DNA of 64,000 bases from Exiguobacterium sp. RIT594 (lineage in GTDB: Bacteria; Bacillota; Bacilli; Exiguobacteriales; Exiguobacteriaceae): assembly GCF_003339585.1 (NCBI RefSeq), contig NZ_QPKF01000001.1:992001-1056000 (forward strand), read 5' to 3'. The position numbers and the translations under genes were made by a program. This document shows positions 34,209 through 43,173 of the stretch, piece by piece. Numbering within the stretch: the first letter of the stretch is position 1; every line of letters begins with the position of its first letter. The notes beneath the pieces are model-generated. The model searched no databases, was not told the DNA's origin, and worked only from the letters and a program-made list of their open reading frames with translations.

Positions 34209-34436
34209 ACTAATTCTTAATGATCAATTTTCTTAAATTTGTGAAGTTATTACTTAAACTATCGCGGGCTTTAATTAAAAAAGGACCGTCAATAGTTAAT
34301 CCTTTGCATGTTTATATAGCCTAGTCCATATGGTCCAACTCCTCACTGGATTGGATTATACCAACTCTCTATTTTCAAATGTGAATTTTTATGGAATTAA
34401 AAGGGTATCATCATGGTAAAATATTGTTAAAAGAAT
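34209..34436. other. AT-rich gene-free stretch
   Basis: About 230 bases after the GNAT gene without an open frame of note. It shares the low GC of the GNAT gene. No repeat, terminator or remnant gene could be supported. Confidence 0.5.
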
Positions 34437-34451
34437 GAAGGAGCGATTACC

Positions 34452-35684
34452 ATTAAGAAATCTGTACTCGCAATCAGTCTCATCGGCAGTTTATTCCTGA
34501 CCGGATGCGGAACGGAGCGGCTGTTGGAGTTAAAACGATCCTCCACGTATTGGGAAGCTATTAACTATACAGATGAAGCGTATGAACCGGTTTCAAAAAA
34601 ACAGTCTGCCCGCCTGTTGCAGACATGTGAAGATAAAAAGAATATCGTCACGATGCCGAAGCGTTACCGGACGCTCGATACATATGGTCTTTACTTTAAT
34701 TTACAACAACTCGGGAACTATACCGCGCCGATCGAGCTGCAGTATATCGCGACAGGCGATGACTATTACCTGACGTGCCGTTCGCCGAAGACGTCTCGCC
34801 TGACAACGCATTTGATTCAGCTAAACGCCCATCCGTGGCTGAAGCAGAAAAAGGGGCAAGAGTTCTCGTCAGTTGCGGAACCGGTTTTGACGACCCGGAC
34901 CGATGAAAAGGCGATGAAACGGAAACATGAGGTCGTCGACGAGACCGGACAAATCCGGCGGGTCTTCGTCCAATTTCCCGTAACGGGTCAAGTCGTTTTT
35001 CTGGAGGAGGAAGATGGTCAGCAGCAACCGCTGTTTGGATTACCGGCTTCGTTTGTCTATCAAAAGCTTGAACTGTCCGTTGAAAAGACGACAGACGGTC
35101 TGCCGTCTACGACCTATACCCTGTTACTGAAGGACGATTTGTATCAAAATCAGCAGGATCTGTTGACGCATCACGGGAAACAATCCATCCGATTGACCTA
35201 TCACCCGCTCCCTGATGTCTTACCGGCAAACAAAACAATTCCCTACTTGACGCTCCAATCCAAGGATCCGGAAGAGCCGATGAATAAAACGATTTCCCTG
35301 CGTTACGAGACGACCGTCAAAGACTTGTCTGTCCACGGATTTAACGGCATAGGCACCGACAACAAAGAAATTCACGGGTTCCTTCATCCGAACGAGGCGG
35401 CCTTACGTGACGGCAACTTCCGGCAACTGTCGTTAATATCCGACAAGTTAGCGAAGCGGATCGCAGATGAATTAAAAGACGTCACACTTGAAAAACAGCA
35501 AGGCAGTCGGGCGGATTTCCGTTATCTGACCTTGATTCAAGACGGAAAAGTCCAGACGTTTGATTTGTATCTTAAAACACGGGCAAACAAAACAGATTTC
35601 TATGTAACAGACATCCGAACCAAAAAAACGGCGAAGCTGTCCGGTAAACTGGCGACCGCTTTGGCTGCTGAACTGGAGGACTAA
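34452..35684 (+). CDS. Lipoprotein of unknown function with an apparent ATT start
   Basis: The frame reads upstream of the nearest conventional start (TTG 34524) through a perfect lipoprotein signal: KKSVLAISLIGSLFLTGC, beginning directly after ATT 34452. GAAGGAG lies 8 bases before this ATT, ideal spacing. No ATG, GTG or TTG is in frame there. With ATT as start the product is ~410 residues. The mature part is polar and beta-rich. Its C-terminus (YLTLIQDGKVQTFDLYLKT...DFYVTDIRTKKTAKL) is related to that of the next gene (YLTLMKDGKAQQFKIYLDR), so the two are tandem paralogues at least in part. Function unknown. Confidence 0.65.
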   Translation: MKKSVLAISLIGSLFLTGCGTERLLELKRSSTYWEAINYTDEAYEPVSKKQSARLLQTCEDKKNIVTMPKRYRTLDTYGLYFNLQQLGNYTAPIELQYIATGDDYYLTCRSPKTSRLTTHLIQLNAHPWLKQKKGQEFSSVAEPVLTTRTDEKAMKRKHEVVDETGQIRRVFVQFPVTGQVVFLEEEDGQQQPLFGLPASFVYQKLELSVEKTTDGLPSTTYTLLLKDDLYQNQQDLLTHHGKQSIRLTYHPLPDVLPANKTIPYLTLQSKDPEEPMNKTISLRYETTVKDLSVHGFNGIGTDNKEIHGFLHPNEAALRDGNFRQLSLISDKLAKRIADELKDVTLEKQQGSRADFRYLTLIQDGKVQTFDLYLKTRANKTDFYVTDIRTKKTAKLSGKLATALAAELED

Positions 35685-35686
35685 AG

Positions 35687-36910
35687 ATGCGGAAAATCGT
35701 GTTGTTAAGCATAGCGGCCATCCTGTTGAGCGGATGTAGTCCGGACGCCAAACCGATTGAATATACCTATCTGCCCGAAGTGTACGATACATTGAATCTG
35801 ACAGACTTCAAGGATGACGATCCGGCCATTGGCGTCCTCATCAAACAGGTGTGTGCGACAAAAAAAGTTCCGGCTCCGAAAGACTATTCTGTCGGGACAC
35901 AATACTTTGTGAATCTGGTCAGCCAATTCCCGGAATCGCGCGGGGTGCAGGCAGTCTATTTGAAAACGAAACAGGACCGTTTCTTATACTGCCATGATTA
36001 TATTTCAAAGCCGGGATTCCACAAATTAACGAAAAAACAGGACCACTTCTCATCGGATGATCTGACGACACCTGAAAGTCAGGTGAAGATTCATCCGCTA
36101 TCGCCGGAATTCGAGGAATCGGTCCGGGTATCCGGGTACGCCTTCATGAAGTCCGCGCGGCAGTTGACCGTTCCGACGACGGGGTATCTTGTCGTCCGGG
36201 CCACAAACGAACAGACGAAACAGACGGTTGTCACGAATGTGATGGAACTGACACCGTTTGTCGGGACCGTTCCGCTTGTTCTCGAATCGAATATTCAAAT
36301 TCAGGAACCGTACGAACTTCAGCTGAGTCTGATGGGTCAAGCACGGTATCGTGCCGCGATTCACGCTTCGAAGGAACCGACTACCATCGAGTTTAAGGAA
36401 ACGCCGCATGCAGACGGGGTTTACGGTACGGTCACGGTTAAGGAAAAAACGGGAAAGACGACCCGTTATCAGCTGACTGTCACGCAGGAACAACAAATGC
36501 CGTCCGGTCTGAACGTAGCACCGGATGAGCTGGACGACGCGGACTACTCGGTGCCGCGGTTCGCCCTGTTTCATGACCGTCCGTTCCCGAAAATGAAAAT
36601 CGACCGAGACGACGGGCAATACGAGACGGACCCACTGGTGCCAGATACGTTTATCGAGACTTCGCTCGAAGAATCGAAACAGCTGGTTCGTTTGATTAAC
36701 GCAAGCGAAGAGACCGAGCAGAAAGGACGACTCGCCGAGCGTCCGTACTTGACGTTGATGAAGGACGGAAAAGCACAACAATTCAAGATTTATCTCGACC
36801 GGCGGATCAAAAAAACCGATATCTATCTGGAAGATGTCCACCGAAAAATCAGCTTTAAGTTGCCTGCAGAAGGGCGAGATTTGCTGCTTGATACCTATCA
36901 GATCAAATGA
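35687..36910 (+). CDS. Lipoprotein of unknown function, related to its upstream neighbour
   Basis: A 407-residue lipoprotein. Signal MRKIVLLSIAAILLSGC has lipobox LLSGC. The middle contains a beta-rich section (PTTGYLVVRATNEQTKQTVVTNVMELTPFVGTVPLVLE) that might be Ig-like. The C-terminal ~70 residues resemble the end of the preceding lipoprotein. The start is 2 bases after the previous stop, with GGAGGA inside the previous gene, so the genes are cotranscribed. Family not recognised; surface location inferred from the signal. Confidence 0.75.
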   Translation: MRKIVLLSIAAILLSGCSPDAKPIEYTYLPEVYDTLNLTDFKDDDPAIGVLIKQVCATKKVPAPKDYSVGTQYFVNLVSQFPESRGVQAVYLKTKQDRFLYCHDYISKPGFHKLTKKQDHFSSDDLTTPESQVKIHPLSPEFEESVRVSGYAFMKSARQLTVPTTGYLVVRATNEQTKQTVVTNVMELTPFVGTVPLVLESNIQIQEPYELQLSLMGQARYRAAIHASKEPTTIEFKETPHADGVYGTVTVKEKTGKTTRYQLTVTQEQQMPSGLNVAPDELDDADYSVPRFALFHDRPFPKMKIDRDDGQYETDPLVPDTFIETSLEESKQLVRLINASEETEQKGRLAERPYLTLMKDGKAQQFKIYLDRRIKKTDIYLEDVHRKISFKLPAEGRDLLLDTYQIK

Positions 36911-36911
36911 G

Positions 36912-37142
36912 TTAAAAAATCAGATGTTCGACGAGGAAAATGGTCGCACAAAACAAGATAAAGGCGATGCCTTCCTGCAACCACTCCCCGCGCGTCAGCC
37001 GTTCCCGCAAAAAGGATGCGCAGGCAATCAGCAGGGCAAAAAAGTACAGGTAGACAAAACCGCCGGATAACAAAAAACCGATGATGAACATCATGCCGAA
37101 CAAGACCGTCAAACCGGAAACGATGCCTTTACGTGTCGTCAT
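36912..37142 (-). CDS. Small membrane protein, 76 aa
   Basis: A 76-residue protein with two or three hydrophobic segments (about residues 7-27, 28-43 and 55-76) and a charged loop RERLTRGEWLQEG. Ribosome site GAGAGGTG precedes ATG 37142. It is convergent with the lipoprotein operon, ending 1 base from its stop. No family recognised. Confidence 0.65.
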   Translation of the reverse strand: MTTRKGIVSGLTVLFGMMFIIGFLLSGGFVYLYFFALLIACASFLRERLTRGEWLQEGIAFILFCATIFLVEHLIF

Positions 37143-37208
37143 CTTCCGTCACCTCTCGAGGTTCAGTTTTAATTCTTTTACCCGCTTTCCGAATCATCCA
37201 TTCCACAC

Positions 37209-37249
37209 AAAAAGCCGTCTCTTCCCGTTTGCCGGGAAAAGACGGCTTT
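37209..37249. terminator. Bidirectional terminator downstream of the HmoA-like gene
   Basis: AAAGCCGTCT-TTCCCG pairs with CGGGAA-AGACGGCTTT, with single bulges, 2-3 bases from the end of the monooxygenase gene. Confidence 0.8.
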
Positions 37250-37251
37250 AC

Positions 37252-37575
37252 TTAAGCATGGGCATGATCTGCGACGACGGCATATTCCGTGACCGCGTTT
37301 GAGAGGACAAGCGGTTTGACTTCCGATGTCCCTTCGTCCCGTTTCTTATGGACACCTTTATAGGCCTGACTTGCTTGCCAAGCACGGAAGTGTTCCTGCT
37401 TTTCCCACGTCGTCATGATCGTGACGATATCATGCTCGTCCTGACTGAGATCCACTAAGACCTGCATCCGGACAAATCCATCCATCTGCTCAATTCCTTT
37501 TGTCGTCTGAAAACGTGCCGCGACTTGATCGGCTTTCCCGTTTTGTACACGCAGTTGATTCATGACAATCCACAT
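37252..37575 (-). CDS. HmoA/IsdG-like antibiotic-biosynthesis-type monooxygenase
   Basis: A 107-residue ABM-fold protein. The IsdG-like segments are VMNQLRVQNGKADQVAARF at the N-terminus, IVTIMTTWEKQEHFRAWQASQAYKGVHKK in the second half, the latter matching the W/H haem-binding region of haem-degrading monooxygenases such as B. subtilis HmoA. The likely role is haem degradation to release iron, but ABM proteins are diverse and no Fur box was seen in front. Start ATG 37575 with GAGGGGG 7 bases upstream. Confidence 0.7.
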   Translation of the reverse strand: MWIVMNQLRVQNGKADQVAARFQTTKGIEQMDGFVRMQVLVDLSQDEHDIVTIMTTWEKQEHFRAWQASQAYKGVHKKRDEGTSEVKPLVLSNAVTEYAVVADHAHA

Positions 37576-37646
37576 ACTATGTCCCCCTCTGTCTTAACTA
37601 TCCTCAGTATACCGAACGTAAGACAGCTCTTCCCAGTCCGAAGACT

Positions 37647-38255
37647 TCAGTCGAGCGTATTCGACAACCGGCGCAACTGTTCGTTGCCCTGTGCATCGAC
37701 AGCATGAATATCAAAAAAGAGCGACCGGGGAAAGGCTTCCGGCAAGGCTTGAATCGTATGGAAACTGTCTTTTTTCCGGACATCCAGCGTCCGTTTGATA
37801 TCTTTCAGCGGTACGTTCCGTTCCTGTTTCCCGTCGTACGTCGCTTTATACGGATCAAACGTCAACCGGTTCAGGTTTTGGGAGCGGTTTTCCCCATAGA
37901 CGACCAAATAACGTTTTTGCTCGACTTCCAGTAATCGTCCTTCAAACCAGTCGTTTGGTTGCGGCGCTTGGCGGATCAGGCGGACGATCCGATAGGTCGC
38001 GTCCGTTTGCTGCAACACGAGTAACAGATGCGCTTTTTCCGTTTTGACGAATGCAATCGTATGCCGGTCACCGAGCGGTTCAATCCAGTAGACCTGTTTC
38101 GTCGAAAATCGCACGTCCGGCTGATGCTGACGGACAGTCTCGACAATCAGTTGCGGCGTCACATCTTGAGGAGACGCCTCGTTCGTTTGAAAATAAAACA
38201 AGCTTCCTCCGAGAGCGAGCAGAAAAAATACACATAACAATAGCCGGTGTTTCAT
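37647..38255 (-). CDS. Exported or membrane-anchored protein of unknown function
   Basis: A 202-residue protein with an N-terminal hydrophobic signal anchor (KHRLLLCVFFLLALGGSLFYF), followed by a soluble mostly beta domain (FSTKQVYWIEPLGDRHTIAFVKTEKAHLLLVLQQ). No family recognised. The ATG at 38255 has only a weak ribosome site. It follows the nucleotidyltransferase gene by 66 bases on the same strand. Confidence 0.6.
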   Translation of the reverse strand: MKHRLLLCVFFLLALGGSLFYFQTNEASPQDVTPQLIVETVRQHQPDVRFSTKQVYWIEPLGDRHTIAFVKTEKAHLLLVLQQTDATYRIVRLIRQAPQPNDWFEGRLLEVEQKRYLVVYGENRSQNLNRLTFDPYKATYDGKQERNVPLKDIKRTLDVRKKDSFHTIQALPEAFPRSLFFDIHAVDAQGNEQLRRLSNTLD

Positions 38256-38321
38256 GACAGACCCGCATCACGAACCCGATGACAACCCGCCATCCCTCGT
38301 TTCATGATGCTCGCCCTCCTT

Positions 38322-39035
38322 TCATTTTCCAAGCGAAAAACCGTCAAAATAACGGCCGCCGTTTTCGATAAGCCACTGTTCCACTAAATCAATGACCGGT
38401 TGTTTTTCATCGAACCGGAAAAAAGCTTCGAAAGCGTCCGCCAATCGTTTGGCCTCGACCGAATCGACAATTGCCAGACTGCGGATCAGCCACTTCCCCT
38501 GTCCTGTCCAGTGACCCGACGTCCGCAGGCGAAAATCCGTCGCCTGCTCGAGCAACCGGGCCGCGATTCCAAGTCCTTCCGACCGCTCCGTCACACCGAT
38601 GAAATCATCGAGCAAATCGGTCAGAAAGTAACGCGCACGATCCGTTTCGGCAGGTGACAGCACAGGTGGACCGGCGAGCAGCTCTGATTCCGCATACTCT
38701 TTCAATGGTTTGAGCAGATCATGATTGCGCAGGACGAGTCCTTCTGCGACCATCCGTTGCATCGACGGACGTCCGCGTTCCCGGTCCTGCCGGAAAAAAT
38801 CCCGGATGGTCGTACTCGAATGAACAAATGCTTCGACCGGGTATTCATCGAAGGTGAACGATTCCCGGTAAGAAGCCGGGATGGATTCCCGAAATATGAT
38901 CAGATCGAGGTCAGATGTCGCGGTTGCCTGTCCTCGGACAAAACTTCCTGCAAGTAACGCAGCATCACAATCCGGATAACGGCTCTCGACGATCAAACGG
39001 GCAGTCTGCTCGGCATGCGTCAGCAAATCACTCAT
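38322..39035 (-). CDS. Nucleotidyltransferase-domain protein
   Basis: A ~237-residue protein of the polymerase-beta nucleotidyltransferase superfamily: AALLAGSFVRGQATATSDLDLIIF has the GS...RG...SDxDL motif with two metal-binding Asp residues, and a third acidic position is in PVEAFVHS. The C-terminal ~120 residues are helical (TDLLDDFIGVTERSEGLGIAARLLEQATDF). Such proteins modify small molecules or proteins; the target is unknown. The start ATG 39035 overlaps the stop of the preceding gene by 8 bases, so translation is probably coupled; the frame extends to 39113 only inside that gene. Confidence 0.8.
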   Translation of the reverse strand: MSDLLTHAEQTARLIVESRYPDCDAALLAGSFVRGQATATSDLDLIIFRESIPASYRESFTFDEYPVEAFVHSSTTIRDFFRQDRERGRPSMQRMVAEGLVLRNHDLLKPLKEYAESELLAGPPVLSPAETDRARYFLTDLLDDFIGVTERSEGLGIAARLLEQATDFRLRTSGHWTGQGKWLIRSLAIVDSVEAKRLADAFEAFFRFDEKQPVIDLVEQWLIENGGRYFDGFSLGK

Positions 39036-39510
39036 GTGTCTGGTTCTGTAACATCGTATTATCGGAAGCGAAAACAGCCAGTTCATCGCCCGGTACAGCG
39101 ACGATTGAGACAAGGCCTTTATCCGGTAATGTCATATCGATGGCCCAGGATTCGTAATAGGTGTCTGATCCGTTGATGACCAGCGTTTTCCCCGAACTGA
39201 ACGTAATGAACAGATGTGGAGCGGCTTTTCCGATCCGGACGGCAATGATTCGTTCGGTATGTAACGTCACGATCAGGTGAAGCATCTCTTCTTTCGGCAT
39301 ATGGCGGACGACCCAATCCTTCGACGATTCGACATCCCCGTAATACAAACGGTCCGTCTCGATCCGGATCGTGATATCCGGAATCGTGGCGTCATAGAGA
39401 TTGATCAGTTCGATGCTGATGAAGCCTGTCAGGTGAATTGTCGAAATTTGAGTTCCGGTCAAATAAGTAGAAACGAGCTTTCGGGCGATTTGATGATCTT
39501 CTTTATTCAT
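39028..39510 (-). CDS. Unknown protein, 160 aa
   Basis: A 160-residue soluble protein with alternating beta strands (VVRHMPKEEMLHLIVTLHTERIIAVRIGKAAPHLFITFSSGKTLVINGSD). It has no signal peptide and no recognised motif. GAAGAGGTGGA precedes ATG 39510. It is first of a two-gene unit with the nucleotidyltransferase, overlapping by 8 bases, which hints at a joint role. Confidence 0.65.
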   Translation of the reverse strand: MNKEDHQIARKLVSTYLTGTQISTIHLTGFISIELINLYDATIPDITIRIETDRLYYGDVESSKDWVVRHMPKEEMLHLIVTLHTERIIAVRIGKAAPHLFITFSSGKTLVINGSDTYYESWAIDMTLPDKGLVSIVAVPGDELAVFASDNTMLQNQTHE

Positions 39511-39611
39511 AATTCCACCTCTTCACAAAATAGTTGACGATGATGTCAATCGTGTTGTCCTTTTTCTTTCTTATAAATTTACCACATATTAGCAAAGGAC
39601 GGGAGAACGAA

Positions 39612-39648
39612 CAAAAAAACAGATGACCGTCCGGTGAACGTCATCTGT
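39612..39648 (-). terminator. Rho-independent terminator of the RNase H-like gene
   Basis: On the minus strand ACAGATGAC (39648-39640) pairs with GTCATCTGT (39627-39619), followed by a T run. Confidence 0.85.
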
Positions 39649-39657
39649 CTTAAAAGA

Positions 39658-40062
39658 TCAATTCGCTTTTTTCAGGATGTTCAGCAACCATTTCTGCAAA
39701 TCTTTGCCGCCTTCATAAAACGAACAGTCGCGGAGTTCGATTGTGTGTCCGCCTGCTTGGATCAATTCGTTGAACGTGTTTCCGAGATCGCGGTTTTCCC
39801 ACTGGCGTTCATCGTTTAAATACTTGAAACCAAAGTTGCATTCGACGTTAAAGATAATATGGAACGGTTCCTTGAACGATTGAACGGCGCGGATCATTTC
39901 AACTAAAATCATCCGTTTTGGTGTTGATTTTTTAAAGGTATCGATGACCGTCGTCCGGCGTCCATGAAATTCGACGACACGGACCGCACGTCCTTCATCG
40001 GCCTTGAAATCATAACTCGTCCGGATAGAGACGATGATTTCACGTTGATCAGCTTGTTGCAT
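39658..40062 (-). CDS. Degenerate RNase HI-like protein
   Basis: A 134-residue protein whose middle aligns by eye with E. coli RNase HI: GRRTTVIDTFKKSTPKRMIL and VEMIRAVQSFKEPFHIIFN parallel the RNase HI region RREKTFSAGYTRTTNNRMEL and MAAIVALEALKEPCEVTLS. The Glu48 position is Ile here (RMIL for RMEL), the Asp70 position appears as Glu (VECN for TDSQ), and the first Asp is not obvious. It is thus probably inactive as a nuclease and may only bind nucleic acid. Fold assignment is by pattern only. Confidence 0.5.
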   Translation of the reverse strand: MQQADQREIIVSIRTSYDFKADEGRAVRVVEFHGRRTTVIDTFKKSTPKRMILVEMIRAVQSFKEPFHIIFNVECNFGFKYLNDERQWENRDLGNTFNELIQAGGHTIELRDCSFYEGGKDLQKWLLNILKKAN

Positions 40063-40204
40063 ATTCTACCACTGCCTTTCTCTCGCTTGAGTATACATCA
40101 CCCGCGCCATGTCTTGAAGGGTTATTTCACAATCCGCCCCGAGAACGATTGAAACCTCCCATTATTTGTCTTATAATGAAAAATATGCTGAAAGGAGCTT
40201 GATT

Positions 40205-40588
40205 GTGAAACCGTTATTTTCCATTATCTTAACTGTTTGCTTACTTTTCACAGGGTGTTACTGTACGCTCGATGAGCAGACGGACGGCCCGCACTTCAAG
40301 TCTCGTGCGCGGACGATTTCGAAGTATCACACGTTTGATATCGAATTTTCGAAAGGACTGCGTCCGGATCAAGTCTCGGACCGTACGGTTACGATCACGG
40401 ACTCGACCGGCGAACGGATGCAGACGGAGCTTGAAGTCATTGACGGCAAGGAACTCCGGATCAAGCCGCCCCGCTCGGGTTATCAAAAGGGACGCCGTTA
40501 CATCATACATATCCGGGATTCGATTGATGCACGAAAACAAATTAAAAGTAACACGATAAAAGAACGGACCTTCACTGTTGATCGTTAA
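40205..40588 (+). CDS. Lipoprotein with Ig-like domain
   Basis: A ~127-residue lipoprotein. Signal KPLFSIILTVCLLFTGC has lipobox LFTGC. The mature domain (ISKYHTFDIEFSKGLRPDQVSDRTVTITDSTGE... RRYIIHIRDSIDARKQ...RTFTV) matches the SbsA-type/Big_5 Ig-like repeat common in Gram-positive surface proteins. The start is GTG 40205, with AAAGGAG 8 bases upstream; ATG 40166 is in frame but would bury the signal. It overlaps the convergent MATE gene by 4 bases. Confidence 0.8.
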   Translation: MKPLFSIILTVCLLFTGCYCTLDEQTDGPHFKSRARTISKYHTFDIEFSKGLRPDQVSDRTVTITDSTGERMQTELEVIDGKELRIKPPRSGYQKGRRYIIHIRDSIDARKQIKSNTIKERTFTVDR

Positions 40589-41922
40589 ACAGGAAGATCC
40601 GTTTTTTCGTTATGTGTTTCAAACACAGACGATCTCCGGCGCTCCGCCAAATGCAGGGAGACGGATCGCATCAGACCGAAACCGATGAACGCCAGCCACA
40701 CGCCGTGGTTGCCGATCCAGTAGACCGACAGCAACAGTAGTGCAAAGACCAGAAAAGCCTGAATCATCGAGTTCCGGACCGGTTTTGCCTGAGCCAGACC
40801 GGAAAAAACGCCTTCATAGAGCATCGCAAAGCCACCGGTTAACGGAAAGATGAGAATCCAGCCATAATACAGACGGGCGAAATCAAGCAGGTCCGAATCA
40901 GCAGAAAATGACCGCAATAACGGGTGCTGAAAAATAACTAGCAGAACCATCATCAAAAGAATGGAAGCGAGACCAAACTGTCGGGTTAAGCGGACACTTT
41001 GCCGATAACCGGCTTCATCATGGCGTCCGCGCGACCGTCCGACGAGAATCGTCGAAGCACTGCCGAGTCCCCCGAACCAATAGGCAATCAAATACTGGAT
41101 TTGTAGCAAAATGGCATTGGCTGCGAGAACATCCGGTCCAAAAATTGCTCCTGTCCGGGTAAACCAGCCGGTCACGATCAAAAGAAAGATCGTCCGGACG
41201 AACAGATCGGCGTTGACCGTAAAAAATTGCCGGTACGCCTGGACATGGAACAAAAGACCGCGGTAGTCCGGTTTCCAATCTAACTGCCGGAACATAAACA
41301 GGAATCCGAAAGCGACGATACTGATTTCAGAGACAAGTGTCGCGATCGCGACGCCGGCGACGCCGTATCCCAATCCGAGGACGAAGACGATATCCAGCAC
41401 GATATTGATGACGTTACTGAATACTTGAATCAACAAGGCGCGTTTTACCTGTCCCTGGCCGATCAGCCAGCCGAGGACGGCGTAACCGATCAGGACGAAC
41501 GGTGCCCCGTACATCCGATAATCGATGTATGTCGTGACATCCGGCAACAAGGTTCTGGGTGCTGCCAGTAAGTAAAGCCCCCCTGCCGTCAACGGAGCAC
41601 GAAATAGCATCAGTGCGAGACCAATCAGCAAACCGAGCAAAACAGGACGGTATAAAGCGAAATGCAAAGCCGTTTCGTCATGATGGACACTGGCTTGGGC
41701 ACTGAACCCGGTCGTACTGACTTTTAGAAATCCAAACAGCCAGTAAATCGTATTAAAGAACACAGCAGCAATCGCAATCGCCCCGATCGCGACTGCATCG
41801 CCGGTTTGTCCGATGACGATTGTATCGGTGACACCGAGTAACGGCGTCAATATACTCGACAAAATCAACGGATAGGCAAGCAGTCCATACTGGCGTGCTG
41901 TAATGGTCGTCAGTACCGACAT
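40585..41922 (-). CDS. MATE-family multidrug exporter (DinF-like)
   Basis: A 445-residue transporter with about 12 membrane helices in two related halves, the MATE arrangement. Residues near the N-terminus (LPLLGVTDTIVIGQTGDAVAIGAIAIAAVFF) match the DinF branch, where an Asp in helix 1 takes part in cation coupling. It exports drugs or metabolites using a Na+ or H+ gradient. AAGGAGGG precedes ATG 41922. Monocistronic. Confidence 0.88.
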   Translation of the reverse strand: MSVLTTITARQYGLLAYPLILSSILTPLLGVTDTIVIGQTGDAVAIGAIAIAAVFFNTIYWLFGFLKVSTTGFSAQASVHHDETALHFALYRPVLLGLLIGLALMLFRAPLTAGGLYLLAAPRTLLPDVTTYIDYRMYGAPFVLIGYAVLGWLIGQGQVKRALLIQVFSNVINIVLDIVFVLGLGYGVAGVAIATLVSEISIVAFGFLFMFRQLDWKPDYRGLLFHVQAYRQFFTVNADLFVRTIFLLIVTGWFTRTGAIFGPDVLAANAILLQIQYLIAYWFGGLGSASTILVGRSRGRHDEAGYRQSVRLTRQFGLASILLMMVLLVIFQHPLLRSFSADSDLLDFARLYYGWILIFPLTGGFAMLYEGVFSGLAQAKPVRNSMIQAFLVFALLLLSVYWIGNHGVWLAFIGFGLMRSVSLHLAERRRSSVFETHNEKTDLPV

Positions 41923-42013
41923 GATCAGCCCTCCTTTTTTTGAGTAGCCAGGCTACTTTGGATTTCATGAAACATCTGCTTATTATAAAGTATTTTTGAC
42001 TGTTTGACGTAAA

Positions 42014-42060
42014 AAGACCTTCTTCCGTGTGACTCTTGTCAGAATCATACGGAAGAAGGT
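42014..42060 (-). terminator. Terminator of the PAS chemoreceptor gene
   Basis: A 12-bp perfect stem (42060-42049 with 42028-42017) with a 20-base loop, followed on the minus strand by CTTTTT. Confidence 0.8.
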
Positions 42061-42089
42061 GGTAATGAATTACGAAAAAAATATAGGTG

Positions 42090-43001
42090 TCATAACACCC
42101 GTACAAATTCTCGGGCCTGTTGTTCCAACTGTTTGGCGGAATCCGCCAAGAGGTCAAATTCACGGACCGTCTGTTCGAGCTGTCCGCTGCTCGTTTTAAC
42201 TTTTAAGGAGATGTGTTCGATACTCGTTGAGACTTCCTCAATCCGTTTAACGATCCCTTCGATGTTATCTTTGATTTCACCGATCGATTGGGAGACTTTA
42301 TTGGACAGATTGCGGACTTCGGTCGCAACGACGTTAAAACCGCGGCCGTGTTCTCCGGCACGTGCCGCTTCGATCGCTGCGTTCAGAGCCAGCAGATTCG
42401 TCTGGGCGGCGATGTCACGGATCGTCTTGACGATATCGGTGATGGAATCAGTCTGCTCCTGGAGTTGGACGAGATTCGCGAGACTTACTGTCGATTCCGC
42501 TTCGACCTGTTGCACGGTCGCAAGCACATTCAGTCCGTCCTGCCGTCCGCTTTCGGATTTCACCGTCAAAAAAGCCGATGTTGCATTCAATTCATCCGCC
42601 ATCCGCAAGACGTCCTGTTGCCGAACGGTGATGTCGGTTGCGATTTTCGACACGCCGACGACACGGCGGCCGTCTTCCGAGAAAATCGGCATATACGTCG
42701 CTTCGAGCCACTTTTGTTGTCCGTCCGCCGCCCGTCGTTCGATTTTGTCCTGATACGTGATGCCCTGCATCAGCTTGCGCCAAAACAGTTCGTAAGTCGG
42801 ACTGTCCGCAAATCCGGAAAAACAAAGATCCCGGTGGTACCGCCCGATCAACTCCTCGACCTCATAACCCATCGTCCGGGCAAACAACTCATTGACATAA
42901 GCCACCTTACGTCGGTCATCAAATCGGATAATCGCCAGATTTTGTTCAATTGCCCGGATGACCTGGGTATCCGTCACACGTGTCGTCTGTTCCTGCATCA
43001 A
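42090..43001 (-). CDS. Soluble PAS-domain methyl-accepting chemotaxis-like protein
   Basis: A 303-residue cytoplasmic receptor with no membrane helix. Residues ~12-130 are a PAS/PAC domain ([31 protein letters not shown]...[10 protein letters not shown]), of the type that often binds flavin or haem or senses redox. Residues ~165-290 are the MCP signalling hairpin: [34 protein letters not shown] is diagnostic. It should signal to CheA. It resembles Aer2-like or energy-taxis receptors. GCGGGTTG precedes the start only weakly. Confidence 0.9.
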   Translation of the reverse strand: MMQEQTTRVTDTQVIRAIEQNLAIIRFDDRRKVAYVNELFARTMGYEVEELIGRYHRDLCFSGFADSPTYELFWRKLMQGITYQDKIERRAADGQQKWLEATYMPIFSEDGRRVVGVSKIATDITVRQQDVLRMADELNATSAFLTVKSESGRQDGLNVLATVQQVEAESTVSLANLVQLQEQTDSITDIVKTIRDIAAQTNLLALNAAIEAARAGEHGRGFNVVATEVRNLSNKVSQSIGEIKDNIEGIVKRIEEVSTSIEHISLKVKTSSGQLEQTVREFDLLADSAKQLEQQAREFVRVL

Positions 43002-43132
43002 TCAACCCGCCCTTTCCCGTCTGCTGAATCATCAATCTGGTACACTATCTTATTATCTCTTTTATCGACTAATTCCTTCCAGGTTGAATAGTATTTCGTA
43101 AACTAATTATCGTCTCAAATAATGAATCAATC

Positions 43133-43166
43133 AAAAAAAGTCCCCTTTGATCCGGGAACCTTTAAA
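43133..43166 (-). terminator. Possible terminator of the SDR gene
   Basis: On the minus strand GTTCCC and GGGGAC form an imperfect stem followed by a seven-T run. Confidence 0.45.
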
Positions 43167-43173
43167 AATATCT

